Positions 18,072 through 26,262 of a DNA stretch of 64,000 nt are shown piece by piece. The DNA is taken from assembly GCF_910578445.1 (NCBI RefSeq), contig NZ_CAJTQC010000001.1, positions 189,919 through 253,918 on the forward strand, in the 5' to 3' direction. The notes under the pieces were generated by a model. It was not told the origin of the DNA. It was given only the letters and a program-made list of their open reading frames with translations, and did no database searches. This DNA comes from an uncultured Duncaniella sp. Its GTDB lineage: Bacteria; Bacteroidota; Bacteroidia; Bacteroidales; Muribaculaceae. How positions within the stretch are numbered: position 1 is the first letter of the stretch; every line of letters starts with the position of its first letter. The position numbers and the translations under genes are program-made.

Positions 18072-18821
18072 ATGCTTATATCCGACTCACTGACAACATT
18101 CGGCAAATATTGCCTGTTCATAAACAAGGTCTTCTCCATTCCTGACAAATGGAAGACCTTCTTCAAGCGCACATTTTTTGAAATCACCAAACTCGGTGTC
18201 GATTCAATCCCGCTTGTAATAGTCATATCATTATTTATCGGAGCTGTAATCACCATACAGATGCAGCTCAACATTGTCTCTCCGCTTGTCCCTTCCTATT
18301 CGACAGGCCTTGCGACACGCGAAATCATCCTATTGGAATTTTCCAATTCCATCCTTTGCCTTATCCTCGCCGGCAAAGTCGGCTCAAATATCGCATCGGA
18401 GATAGGCACGATGCGCGTCACCGAGCAGATTGACGCTCTCGATATAATGGGTGTCAACTCCGCCAATTTCCTTGTACTGCCCAAAATCATCGGTTTTCTG
18501 ATTTACATGCCGGTACTTGTGGTATTCTGCATCTTCACATCATTTCTCGGAGGTGTATTGATTTCGATCTTTACCGCAATCATTCCGCTTAACAGATTCA
18601 TCTATGGTCTCCAGACCATGTTCTCGGAGTGGTATGTATGGTACGGCCTCATCAAATCATTGTTTTTTTCATTCATCATCACTTCCGTCGCAGCCTTCTA
18701 CGGCTACTTTGTCAAAGGCGGCGCGCTTGAAGTCGGCAAGGCATCAACCAATGCCGTTGTCGCATCAAGTATCCTTATCCTTCTTCTCGACGTGGTGCTG
18801 ACAAAACTCCTGCTACAATGA
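18072..18821 (+). CDS. mlaE: MlaE-type lipid ABC transporter permease
   Basis: Inner-membrane permease of a phospholipid transport system that maintains outer-membrane asymmetry. The 249-residue protein has the MlaE signatures: FFIGAVITIQ-like SLFIGAVITIQMQLNIV, the GKVGSNIASEIGTMRVTEQIDALD block after the ILAG segment, and NFLVLPKIIGFLIYMPVLV. The ATG at 18072 gives the family's normal N-terminus (LTTFGKYCLF) and lies downstream of the -7 box. It overlaps mlaF by 4 bp. The substrate-binding MCE protein (MlaD) is not in the window. Confidence 0.92.
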   Translation: MLISDSLTTFGKYCLFINKVFSIPDKWKTFFKRTFFEITKLGVDSIPLVIVISLFIGAVITIQMQLNIVSPLVPSYSTGLATREIILLEFSNSILCLILAGKVGSNIASEIGTMRVTEQIDALDIMGVNSANFLVLPKIIGFLIYMPVLVVFCIFTSFLGGVLISIFTAIIPLNRFIYGLQTMFSEWYVWYGLIKSLFFSFIITSVAAFYGYFVKGGALEVGKASTNAVVASSILILLLDVVLTKLLLQ

Positions 18822-19597
18822 TCGAAGTTAAAAATATCACAAAATCTTTCGACGGCAAAACTATCCTCCACGATGTTTCAGCCTCTTTCCAGACAGGAAA
18901 GACCAACCTGATTATCGGACAGAGCGGTTCAGGAAAGACTGTCCTCGTAAAATCACTCGTAGGATTGCTGCGCCCCGAAAAAGGTGAAATCCTCTATGAC
19001 GGACGCGACATCCTGAAGATGGACCAGAGCCAGATGAAAGAACTGCGCAAGGAAATCGGCATGCTGTTTCAAGGCTCGGCTCTTTTCGACTCGGAGACTG
19101 TGCTTGGAAATGTGATGTTCCCGCTCACCATGTTCACAAACATGACCTATGGGGAAATCAAAGACAGAGCGCAGTTCTGCCTTGAACGTGTAAACCTGAA
19201 AGGCGCTGACAAGAAATATCCATCGGAGATTTCAGGCGGTATGCAGAAACGCGTCGCAATTGCCAGAGCCATCGCTTTGAATCCGAAATATCTTTTTTGC
19301 GACGAACCAAACTCCGGCCTCGACCCGAGAACGTCGATACTCATCGATGAACTCCTCAGCGACATCACGCATGAGTACAACATCACAACCATAATCAACA
19401 CTCACGACATGAACTCGGTGCTCGGTATCGGCGAGAATATAATCTTCCTCAACAAAGGACACCGCGAATGGGTCGGCGATATGCACGAGATATACCAGAC
19501 TACCAACGAAGCTCTCAACGAGTTCGTTTTTGCCAACGACCTGTTTCAAAAAGTAAGAGCCTACGTGCTTTCAAACGAAACGACACGTAAGCCCTGA
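18818..19597 (+). CDS. mlaF: MlaF-type ABC transporter ATP-binding protein
   Basis: ATPase partner of MlaE. Walker A is GQSGSGKTVLVKSL, the ABC signature is EISGGMQKRVAIARA, and Walker B is YLFCDEPNSGLDPRT, followed by the H-loop region NTHDMNSV. The sequence SGGMQKR is characteristic of MlaF rather than of generic importers. Length is 259 aa. The start overlaps the mlaE stop (ATGA), so the two are translationally coupled. Its terminator lies inside the 3' end of the converging nrdG gene. Confidence 0.94.
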   Translation: MIEVKNITKSFDGKTILHDVSASFQTGKTNLIIGQSGSGKTVLVKSLVGLLRPEKGEILYDGRDILKMDQSQMKELRKEIGMLFQGSALFDSETVLGNVMFPLTMFTNMTYGEIKDRAQFCLERVNLKGADKKYPSEISGGMQKRVAIARAIALNPKYLFCDEPNSGLDPRTSILIDELLSDITHEYNITTIINTHDMNSVLGIGENIIFLNKGHREWVGDMHEIYQTTNEALNEFVFANDLFQKVRAYVLSNETTRKP

Positions 19598-19627
19598 AGT
19601 CATTAAGAAGTCCAAGACATCAACTTT

Positions 19628-20104
19628 TCACCACTCCCATTCGACCACCGAACCGGGAGTGCTTTTTTTTATGTCTACCAGACGCTGGTTAGCCGAACCT
19701 CGAAACAGCAGATGCACGTCGCGCTGCGCTTCGACAAACGGACCGTCGACAAGGACATCGACATATTCAAGAAGCCGACGCATATCCTGATGCTCCATGA
19801 CAGCTTCATACAGGAATCCGGTGTAACACCATATAGTCTTACCGGAATCTTTTATCCTTCTGACTAAGGGCAGCAACTCTCCTGCCCTGTACATCGGATC
19901 GCCTCCGGAGAGTGTCACATCAAAACCATTCTCATCCACTATGGCCATGATTTCGTCAATTGACATTTCACGGCCTCCGGCAAAGTCCCATGACTGCGGA
20001 TTGTGGCATCCGGGGCACTGGTGACCACACCCGGCAAAATATATCGACGTACGAAGTCCGGGGCCGTCAACTGACGTCCCCGGAACTATATCAAGTATTC
20101 TCAT
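19628..20104 (-). CDS. nrdG: Anaerobic ribonucleotide reductase activating protein
   Basis: Radical-SAM activase that installs the glycyl radical on NrdD. The 158-residue protein has the 4Fe-4S motif CGHQCPGC following YFAG, and the SAM-binding LSGGDP segment, both typical of NrdG. It lies 33 bp downstream of nrdD in the same direction, the usual pairing. Together they make deoxynucleotides without oxygen, as expected for a strict anaerobe. Its last codons form the terminator stem of the opposing mlaF transcript. Confidence 0.95.
   Translation of the reverse strand: MRILDIVPGTSVDGPGLRTSIYFAGCGHQCPGCHNPQSWDFAGGREMSIDEIMAIVDENGFDVTLSGGDPMYRAGELLPLVRRIKDSGKTIWCYTGFLYEAVMEHQDMRRLLEYVDVLVDGPFVEAQRDVHLLFRGSANQRLVDIKKSTPGSVVEWEW
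19632..19670 (+). terminator. Terminator of mlaE-mlaF, embedded in the end of nrdG
   Basis: CACTCCC (19632-19638) pairs with GGGAGTG (19655-19661), with an inner TTCG/CGAA extension, followed by C and eight T. It reads in the mlaF direction and consists of nrdG coding sequence. Confidence 0.85.
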
Positions 20105-20137
20105 CGCGTTTGAGAGCCTAACAATGTTTCAATAAAA

Positions 20138-22345
20138 TTACTTATGAACGATGCGGTCTTTAAGTTCGGCAAGCTTCGCATTGTTCCAGCGGTCAGTCGT
20201 ACCGACAAGATAACCGGTTATTCGCTGAAGGCAGTCGATATTGTGACTGTGGCAATTGGGACATTCCTCAAGATTCTCCTGCGCATCCTCATATCCGCAG
20301 TCCATGCAGCGGTTGCGGTTATGGTTTACCGAAGCATAGCCGATGTTGTGTCGGTCCATCAGGTCGACGATGTCAGAGATTGCTTTGGGATTATGGGTAG
20401 CGTCGCCATCGACCTCCACATAGAATATATGGCCTCCACGTGTCAACTCATGATAGGGAGCTTCAATCTTTGCCTTATGACACGGAGAGCAATGGTAGTA
20501 GACAGGGACATGATTGGAATTTGTGTAGTAAATCTTGTCGGTAATTCCCGGTATCACGCCGAAGGTCTTACGGTCACGTGATGTGAATTTTCCTGACAGA
20601 CCCTCAGCAGGAGTGGCGAGCACAGAGAAATTATGCTGATATTTCTCGCTATATTCATTGGCACGGTCACGCATATGCTCCACAATTCTCAATCCAAGCT
20701 GCTGAGCCTCTTCGCTCTCGCCATGATGCTTACCGACAAGAGCGATAAGACACTCGGCGAGACCGATGAAACCTATGCCGAGAGTGCCTTGATTTATCAC
20801 GCTCTCAATCGTGTCATTCGGGCCAAGTTTCTCAGAACCGTTCCAAAGGCGTGACATAAGCAAGGGGAACTGCTTCACCATTGCGGTTTTCTGGAAATCA
20901 TAGCGTGCGCAAAGCTGCCGCGCGGTGATGTCGAGAACCTCGTCGAGCTTCTTGAAGAAGCTGGCGATACGTTCATCCTGATCTTCAATGTCCATACATT
21001 CGATAGCCATGCGGACAATGTTCATCGTGGAGAAGCTGATGTTGCCACGGCCGATTGAAGTCTTTTCGCCATATCGGTTTTCAAAAACTCGTGTGCGACA
21101 CCCCATAGTGGCAACCTCATAGTTGTAGCGCAACGGGTCATTGGCATCCCACTTCTCATGCTGATTGAAGGTAGCGTCAAGATTCACGAAATTCGGGAAG
21201 AACCGACGAGCCGTGACCTTGCAGGCAAGCTGATAGAGATCATAGTTGCGGTCCTCGGGCAGATAGCTTACGCCACGCTTTTTCTTCCATATCTGAATGG
21301 GGAAAATCGCAGTAGCACCATTGCCAACACCTTCGTAGGTTGAATTCAGTAGTTCGCGGATGATGCAACGGCCTTCGGCAGATGTGTCAGTACCGTAATT
21401 TATCGAGCTGAACACAACCTGATTGCCACCACGCGAGTGAATGGTGTTCATATTGTGGATGAAGGCCTCCATTGCCTGATGCACACGGCTCACAGTCTGA
21501 TTGATAGCATGCTGCATCCATCGCGCCTCACCCTGCAGACCATCAAGAGGTTTCTTCAGGTAATCGTCGATTTCGATGTTTTGGAGATGAGAGAGCTCCA
21601 CCCCGTTGAGGTCTTCAAGCTTCTTGATTTCCTCAATGTACGATGAACGCACGAAAGGTGCGAGATAGAAGTCGAAAGCAGGAATGGCCTGACCTCCGTG
21701 CATCTCATTCTGGGCGGTTTCAAGCGATATACAGCCTATGATACTTGCAGTTTCAATGCGTTTTGCCGGACGTGACTCACCGTGGCCTGCGACAAATCCG
21801 TATTTCAGGATTCTGTCGAGAGGATGCTGGACACATGTAAGACTCTTGGTCGGATAGTAATCCTTGTCATGAATGTGGAGATAACCGTTCTGGACAGCTT
21901 CGCGTGCTTCTTCAGAGAGAAGATAATCGTCGACAAACGGTTTCGTCGTCTCGCTGGCAAACTTCATCATCATGCCTGCCGGCGAATCGGTGTTCATGTT
22001 GGCATTCTCACGAGTGATGTCGTTGCTCTTCGCCTCGATGATTTCAAGGAACATGTCGCGTGTCTTGGCTCTACGGGCTATAGAACGCTGATCGCGATAT
22101 GCAATGTAGCGCTTGGCCACTTCCTTGCGCGGGGAATTCATGAGCTCAAGCTCAACGTTGTCCTGAATCTCTTCAACCGACATCTGTTCGCTGCCGGTCA
22201 TGCCTATACGATCGGTAATACGCGCAATGAGAGCTTCATCCTCGCCCATTTCTGTTGTGAGCATAGCTTTGCGGATTGCAGCCTTGATTTTTTCTTCATT
22301 GTAACCGACGATTCTGCCGTCGCGCTTTACCACAGTCAGTATCAT
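20138..22345 (-). CDS. nrdD: Anaerobic ribonucleoside-triphosphate reductase
   Basis: Reduces NTPs to dNTPs by glycyl-radical chemistry. An ATP-cone regulatory domain occupies residues 1-95 (VVKRDGRIVGYNEEKIKAAI). The ten-stranded barrel core follows. The C-terminus carries a zinc ribbon (CMDCG and CPNC) and the radical-site loop RITGYLVGTTDRW, with the Gly of GYL as radical site. Length is 735 aa, as expected. It heads the nrdD-nrdG operon. Confidence 0.97.
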   Translation of the reverse strand: MILTVVKRDGRIVGYNEEKIKAAIRKAMLTTEMGEDEALIARITDRIGMTGSEQMSVEEIQDNVELELMNSPRKEVAKRYIAYRDQRSIARRAKTRDMFLEIIEAKSNDITRENANMNTDSPAGMMMKFASETTKPFVDDYLLSEEAREAVQNGYLHIHDKDYYPTKSLTCVQHPLDRILKYGFVAGHGESRPAKRIETASIIGCISLETAQNEMHGGQAIPAFDFYLAPFVRSSYIEEIKKLEDLNGVELSHLQNIEIDDYLKKPLDGLQGEARWMQHAINQTVSRVHQAMEAFIHNMNTIHSRGGNQVVFSSINYGTDTSAEGRCIIRELLNSTYEGVGNGATAIFPIQIWKKKRGVSYLPEDRNYDLYQLACKVTARRFFPNFVNLDATFNQHEKWDANDPLRYNYEVATMGCRTRVFENRYGEKTSIGRGNISFSTMNIVRMAIECMDIEDQDERIASFFKKLDEVLDITARQLCARYDFQKTAMVKQFPLLMSRLWNGSEKLGPNDTIESVINQGTLGIGFIGLAECLIALVGKHHGESEEAQQLGLRIVEHMRDRANEYSEKYQHNFSVLATPAEGLSGKFTSRDRKTFGVIPGITDKIYYTNSNHVPVYYHCSPCHKAKIEAPYHELTRGGHIFYVEVDGDATHNPKAISDIVDLMDRHNIGYASVNHNRNRCMDCGYEDAQENLEECPNCHSHNIDCLQRITGYLVGTTDRWNNAKLAELKDRIVHK

Positions 22346-22435
22346 AATCTGTTGTTTTTTGTGAGGGGCTTGAAATATAGATTATTATGTTTTTTCACTC
22401 TGTTTTTCGCATTTTTATTGTCTCAAATGCGACGG

Positions 22436-22466
22436 CAAAGTTACACAGATAAAAACAATAATACAA
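22436..22466 (-). promoter_or_regulatory. Promoter of nrdD-nrdG
   Basis: Minus strand TTG (22464-22466), 20-bp spacer, TAACTTTG (22436-22443). The leader is about 83 nt. The rest of the 237-bp gap between nrdD and the HAD gene (22346-22582) is AT-rich with no other clear feature. Confidence 0.6.
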
Positions 22467-22582
22467 CATTTTTGTTGAATTATTTCAAAACAATAATTTA
22501 CTTTTTGGAAAACTTTTCAGCAAAACTAAATTCACAAAATATTGAATACCAAATAATTACCCTAGCGATTTGGACAACTTTC

Positions 22583-23227
22583 TCACACTACACCGTTTTT
22601 CAAATCATTAAAATCGAGCAACTCCGTCAACCCGGCGATTGTTTTTTTTGGCAAATTTACAAGTGGCAAGCCACTAAAGTCCTGATCAAAAAGATTTTCC
22701 CCGAAAGCACCACCCAACAGGCATACAGTAAGCCATCCGAGACTGTTTCCAACCACAAAATCCTTCTTGGGATTATCACCCACATAAATATATTTTTCAT
22801 CCGTCCCACCCATCTCCATTATCCGTCTGAACGCTTCACCTGAGAGCTTGTCAGAGCCGACTTCTTCAGAAATGAATATCATTTCCGGAGCTATGAAACG
22901 GTAAAGGCCAAGAGCCTTGACCTTGTTGCGCTGAGTGACGCTTCTCCCGTCGGTGACCAACCCAAGCCTGTGGCCACGATTCCGAAGCACAGACAATGTG
23001 TAGAGCGACAGCCACGGCAAACGTATGTCCGGGAAATGTCTCCTGTAGATTTCAATCTGGTCGTCAACAGGCAATCCGGTCGAATCAAAAGCCTCACGCG
23101 GCGAAGATGCGTGCATCATACGGTCGAGCAGTTTCAATCCATAGCGCCGTGCTATCTCCCTGTATGCCGATCTTACAAATTCCATTTCGGCATACAGGGT
23201 GTCATCGAGATCGAAGACTACAGTCAT
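22583..23227 (-). CDS. HAD-superfamily hydrolase (YjjG-like, subclass IA)
   Basis: A 214-residue phosphatase-fold protein. Motif I is VFDLDDTLY (nucleophile and acid Asp), motif II is GLVTDG, motif III is the Lys in GSDKLSGEAF, and motif IV is YVGDNPKKDF. The helical cap lies between motif I and II. The closest general match is the pyrimidine nucleotidase/phosphoglycolate phosphatase group, so a small phosphorylated metabolite is the likely substrate. It follows the Dabb-domain gene by 21 bp on the same strand. Confidence 0.85.
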   Translation of the reverse strand: MTVVFDLDDTLYAEMEFVRSAYREIARRYGLKLLDRMMHASSPREAFDSTGLPVDDQIEIYRRHFPDIRLPWLSLYTLSVLRNRGHRLGLVTDGRSVTQRNKVKALGLYRFIAPEMIFISEEVGSDKLSGEAFRRIMEMGGTDEKYIYVGDNPKKDFVVGNSLGWLTVCLLGGAFGENLFDQDFSGLPLVNLPKKTIAGLTELLDFNDLKNGVV

Positions 23228-23248
23228 ATGGATGCAGCACGGTTTGAT

Positions 23249-23545
23249 TCAGACAAAATAATAGTCCACGCAAGCACGGGCTTCCTTGTGTGGCCCGACA
23301 ATAGCAGCGGCTGCCAGATGAGCTGGATGATTGGCATAGACAGCCACATCTGCCATCTCAGGGACTACAGCCGTCAGAACCACATCCCAGTCTTCGGCCG
23401 GATTTTCATTGATTCCCACTTCCATGGATTTAAGCACATCAATCTGCGACGGAAGCTCAAGCAGGGCACGCTTAAACTGTTCGGCAACCTCGCGACGCAC
23501 ATCAGCGTCGCCTTTTAACTTAAAGCATACTATATGTTTGACCAT
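23249..23545 (-). CDS. Dabb (stress-responsive alpha/beta barrel) domain protein
   Basis: A 98-residue ferredoxin-like dimeric barrel protein. It has the family's opening MVKHIVCFKLK, the central GINENPAEDWDVVL and the VYANHPAHL block near residue 75. Members are found in stress responses and some catalyse small-molecule reactions; a function for this one cannot be assigned. It starts an apparent two-gene unit with the HAD hydrolase. Confidence 0.85.
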   Translation of the reverse strand: MVKHIVCFKLKGDADVRREVAEQFKRALLELPSQIDVLKSMEVGINENPAEDWDVVLTAVVPEMADVAVYANHPAHLAAAAIVGPHKEARACVDYYFV

Positions 23546-23587
23546 ATTTTCAAGATTACAGTTAAATTCGTTTCTAATTTTCCGGTG

Positions 23588-23595
23588 TCAAAATT
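23588..23595 (-). promoter_or_regulatory. -7 box for the Dabb-HAD unit
   Basis: TAATTTTG on the minus strand, 43 bp upstream of the Dabb start. No -33 TTTG at the expected spacing. Confidence 0.45.
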
Positions 23596-23675
23596 AGCGC
23601 TTTTATTCCGAACATCCATATTCTTTCACTGAAAAAAATATTTCCGTTTTATAATTGTGACTGATGAAATTTTCT

Positions 23676-23683
23676 TAAATTTG
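23676..23683 (+). promoter_or_regulatory. -7 box for murB
   Basis: TAAATTTG, exact TAnnTTTG match, 60 bp upstream of murB. A TTG lies 18 bp further upstream. Confidence 0.5.
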
Positions 23684-23742
23684 TGGAAGAAATCGCATCA
23701 GGGCGAAACGCCCGTCTTTAGCATCCAAATCCGCTCCGAACA

Positions 23743-24768
23743 ATGATTACGACAATTGACAATTACGACCTCTCTGACCGCAACACATTTGCAATGAATG
23801 TGAAATGCGGGATATTCATGGAATACACCACTGCCGAGGATATCCCATTCCTCCTCTCATCAATCCGTAAAGACATCGACAAGATGCACATCGGAGCCGG
23901 GAGCAACATACTTTTCACCAAAGATTATCCCGGCGTGGTGTTACACAGCGCCATTAAAGGCATCCGGATTCTTGGAGAAAACATTGGCAACGTGATTGTC
24001 AGAGCCGGAGCCGGAGAGACAATGGACGATTTTGTCAAATGGGCCTGTGACCGCGGGCTGTGGGGCATTGAAAATCTTTCGGGCATTCCGGGAGAGGTCG
24101 GTGCATCGGCAGTGCAGAATGTCGGTGCATACGGCACTGAAGCGTGCGATGCGATTGTCGCAGTCCATGCCTATGACGAAGTCGAACATGAGTTCGTCAC
24201 CTTCACGAATGAGAAATGCAGATACGCCTATCGCGATTCAATCTTCAAAAAACCTGACGCCCGACGACGCTACATCATCCATGCCGTCGACTATGAACTG
24301 TCGCCGATATCAGGTCCCAACCTCTCGTATCCGGCGCTACAGAAAATATTTGAAGGACGCGACCGCTCGTCAATCACACCAACAGAAATCCGCAACGCCA
24401 TAATAGCCACACGGTCATCCAAGCTCCCGAATCCGGCTACTGTACCAAGCGCAGGCAGCTTTTTCAAGAACCCTGTGATAAGCGAAGAATGCTTCAATGC
24501 CATTGTTGCAGGTAATCCCGGCATATCTGTCCCGAATTTCCGTGTCGAAGGAGGCTACAAGATACCGGCGGCATGGCTGATAGACCAATGCGGATGGAAA
24601 GGATATGGCGAAGGTAATGTCGCCGTATGGCATCTCCAACCACTCGTGATAGTCAACCCGGAGCGAAAGGCATCGCCCGACGAAGTCATCTCCCTCGAAA
24701 ATAAAATCATCGTCTCAGTGCGCGAAAAGTTCGGCATAACACTTACGCCAGAAGTTGAGCATATCTGA
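23743..24768 (+). CDS. murB: UDP-N-acetylenolpyruvoylglucosamine reductase
   Basis: FAD enzyme that reduces the enolpyruvyl product of MurA to UDP-MurNAc in the cytoplasm. The FAD domain shows HIGAGSNILF, NLSGIPGEVGASAVQNVGAYG and the YRDSIFK segment. The catalytic serine is in AGSFFKNP near residue 245, and the third domain contains AAWLIDQCGWKG, making it a type I MurB like that of E. coli. Length is 341 aa. It precedes murA by 80 bp, so two successive steps of peptidoglycan precursor synthesis are encoded together. Confidence 0.97.
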   Translation: MITTIDNYDLSDRNTFAMNVKCGIFMEYTTAEDIPFLLSSIRKDIDKMHIGAGSNILFTKDYPGVVLHSAIKGIRILGENIGNVIVRAGAGETMDDFVKWACDRGLWGIENLSGIPGEVGASAVQNVGAYGTEACDAIVAVHAYDEVEHEFVTFTNEKCRYAYRDSIFKKPDARRRYIIHAVDYELSPISGPNLSYPALQKIFEGRDRSSITPTEIRNAIIATRSSKLPNPATVPSAGSFFKNPVISEECFNAIVAGNPGISVPNFRVEGGYKIPAAWLIDQCGWKGYGEGNVAVWHLQPLVIVNPERKASPDEVISLENKIIVSVREKFGITLTPEVEHI

Positions 24769-24848
24769 ACGCGAACCGTGAACACAAATGGCCCTTCAGG
24801 CATTTAGAATATATCTACGTTTCAATTCTTAATTACATCACTCCCGAC

Positions 24849-26159
24849 ATGAGCACTTACATTATTGAAGGCGGCCACAGGCTGAGCGGAAGCATCAAGC
24901 CTCAAGGAGCCAAAAACGAAGCGCTTGAAGTTATCTGCGCGACTCTTCTCACTTCTGAGCCTGTCACCATCCACAATGTGCCCAATATTCTTGATGTTGT
25001 CAACCTGATCAACCTCCTCAAAGCAATGAGGGTAAAAGTCGACAAGCTGAGCGATGACACATATAGATTTCAGGCCGACGATCTCGACGAAGAATACATC
25101 TCAAGCGCCGATTTCGTATCGCGCTGCGCATCGCTACGTGGCTCGGTCCTTGTCGTAGGCCCACTGCTCGCGCGTCTCGGACAGGCTTATTTCGCAAAAC
25201 CGGGAGGCGACAAAATCGGACGCCGGAAAGTCGACACACACATCACGGGGCTGTCAAAGCTCGGCGCGATGATAGCATATAATGAAGAGCGTCAGGCCTA
25301 CTACCTCGTGACAGTCAATGGACTCAAAGGATGCTACATGCTGCTTGACGAGGCTTCGGTGACAGGCACAGCCAACATCATCATGGCCGCCGCTCTCGCC
25401 GAGGGAACGACCACAATCTACAATGCGGCATGCGAACCCTACATCCAGCAATTGTGCAAAATGCTCGTTGGCATGGGCGCATCAATCGAAGGCATCGGCT
25501 CTAACCTACTCCATATAACAGGCGTTGAAAAACTCGCAGGAGCCGAGCACACCATTCTGCCCGACATGATTGAAGTCGGCAGTTTCATCGGCATGGCAGC
25601 AATCACCCGAAGCGAGCTCACAATAAAAGATGTCAGCTACGACAATCTCGGCATCATACCGGATTCGTTCCGTCGCCTCGGCATCAATCTCGAACGGCGT
25701 GGCGACGACATCTACATCCCCTCTCAGGAGCACTACGAAATCGAGACCAATCTCGATGGCTCGATTCCGACTATAGCTGACGCACCATGGCCCGGCCTCA
25801 CCCCCGACCTATTGTCAGTCATGCTTGTCACAGCCACACAATGCAAAGGCAGTGTGCTGATCCATCAGAAAATGTTTGAAAGCCGACTATTCTTCGTCGA
25901 CCGCCTTATCGACATGGGCGCCCAAATCATGTTGTGCGACCCGCATCGTGCCGTAGTCATAGGTCTCGACCACAAAATCCCCCTGCGGGCCAACAAGATG
26001 CATTCGCCCGACATCCGTGCCGGCATCGCAATGCTACTCGCCGCGATGAGCGCCAAAGGTGTATCCACTATTGACAATATCGACCAGATTGACCGTGGAT
26101 ATCAGGCTATTGACACTCGTCTGAACTCCGTCGGAGCATGTATCTACCGCAGAGACTGA
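24849..26159 (+). CDS. murA: UDP-GlcNAc 1-carboxyvinyltransferase with Asp in place of the fosfomycin-target Cys
   Basis: Transfers enolpyruvate from PEP to UDP-GlcNAc, the first committed peptidoglycan step. It shows the MurA start (GGHRLSGSIKPQGAKNEALE), ASLRGSVLVVGPLLARLGQA and GRRKVDTHITGLSKLGA. The active-site loop reads KPGGDKIG: position 121 is Asp (codon GAC at 25209-25211), where E. coli MurA has Cys115. Asp-type MurA enzymes are active but do not form the fosfomycin adduct (established for Mycobacterium and Chlamydia enzymes), so intrinsic resistance is inferred. Length is 436 aa, normal. It lies between murB and the RelA/SpoT homologue. Confidence 0.97.
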   Translation: MSTYIIEGGHRLSGSIKPQGAKNEALEVICATLLTSEPVTIHNVPNILDVVNLINLLKAMRVKVDKLSDDTYRFQADDLDEEYISSADFVSRCASLRGSVLVVGPLLARLGQAYFAKPGGDKIGRRKVDTHITGLSKLGAMIAYNEERQAYYLVTVNGLKGCYMLLDEASVTGTANIIMAAALAEGTTTIYNAACEPYIQQLCKMLVGMGASIEGIGSNLLHITGVEKLAGAEHTILPDMIEVGSFIGMAAITRSELTIKDVSYDNLGIIPDSFRRLGINLERRGDDIYIPSQEHYEIETNLDGSIPTIADAPWPGLTPDLLSVMLVTATQCKGSVLIHQKMFESRLFFVDRLIDMGAQIMLCDPHRAVVIGLDHKIPLRANKMHSPDIRAGIAMLLAAMSAKGVSTIDNIDQIDRGYQAIDTRLNSVGACIYRRD

Positions 26160-26262
26160 TTGCCGGAATGACACCGGAACGAACCGGATGTCGCCTCACG
26201 CTTTCTCCGGGCCGGAAATCCGCTCCCTCTTTCTCACCCCTCTTGCACACTTCTTAATCAGA

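Noticed and set aside
21782..22843. 353-codon open frame spanning the nrdD start, its promoter and part of the HAD gene
   Set aside because: It runs antisense through two well-supported genes and an AT-rich promoter region; the translation shows no family features.
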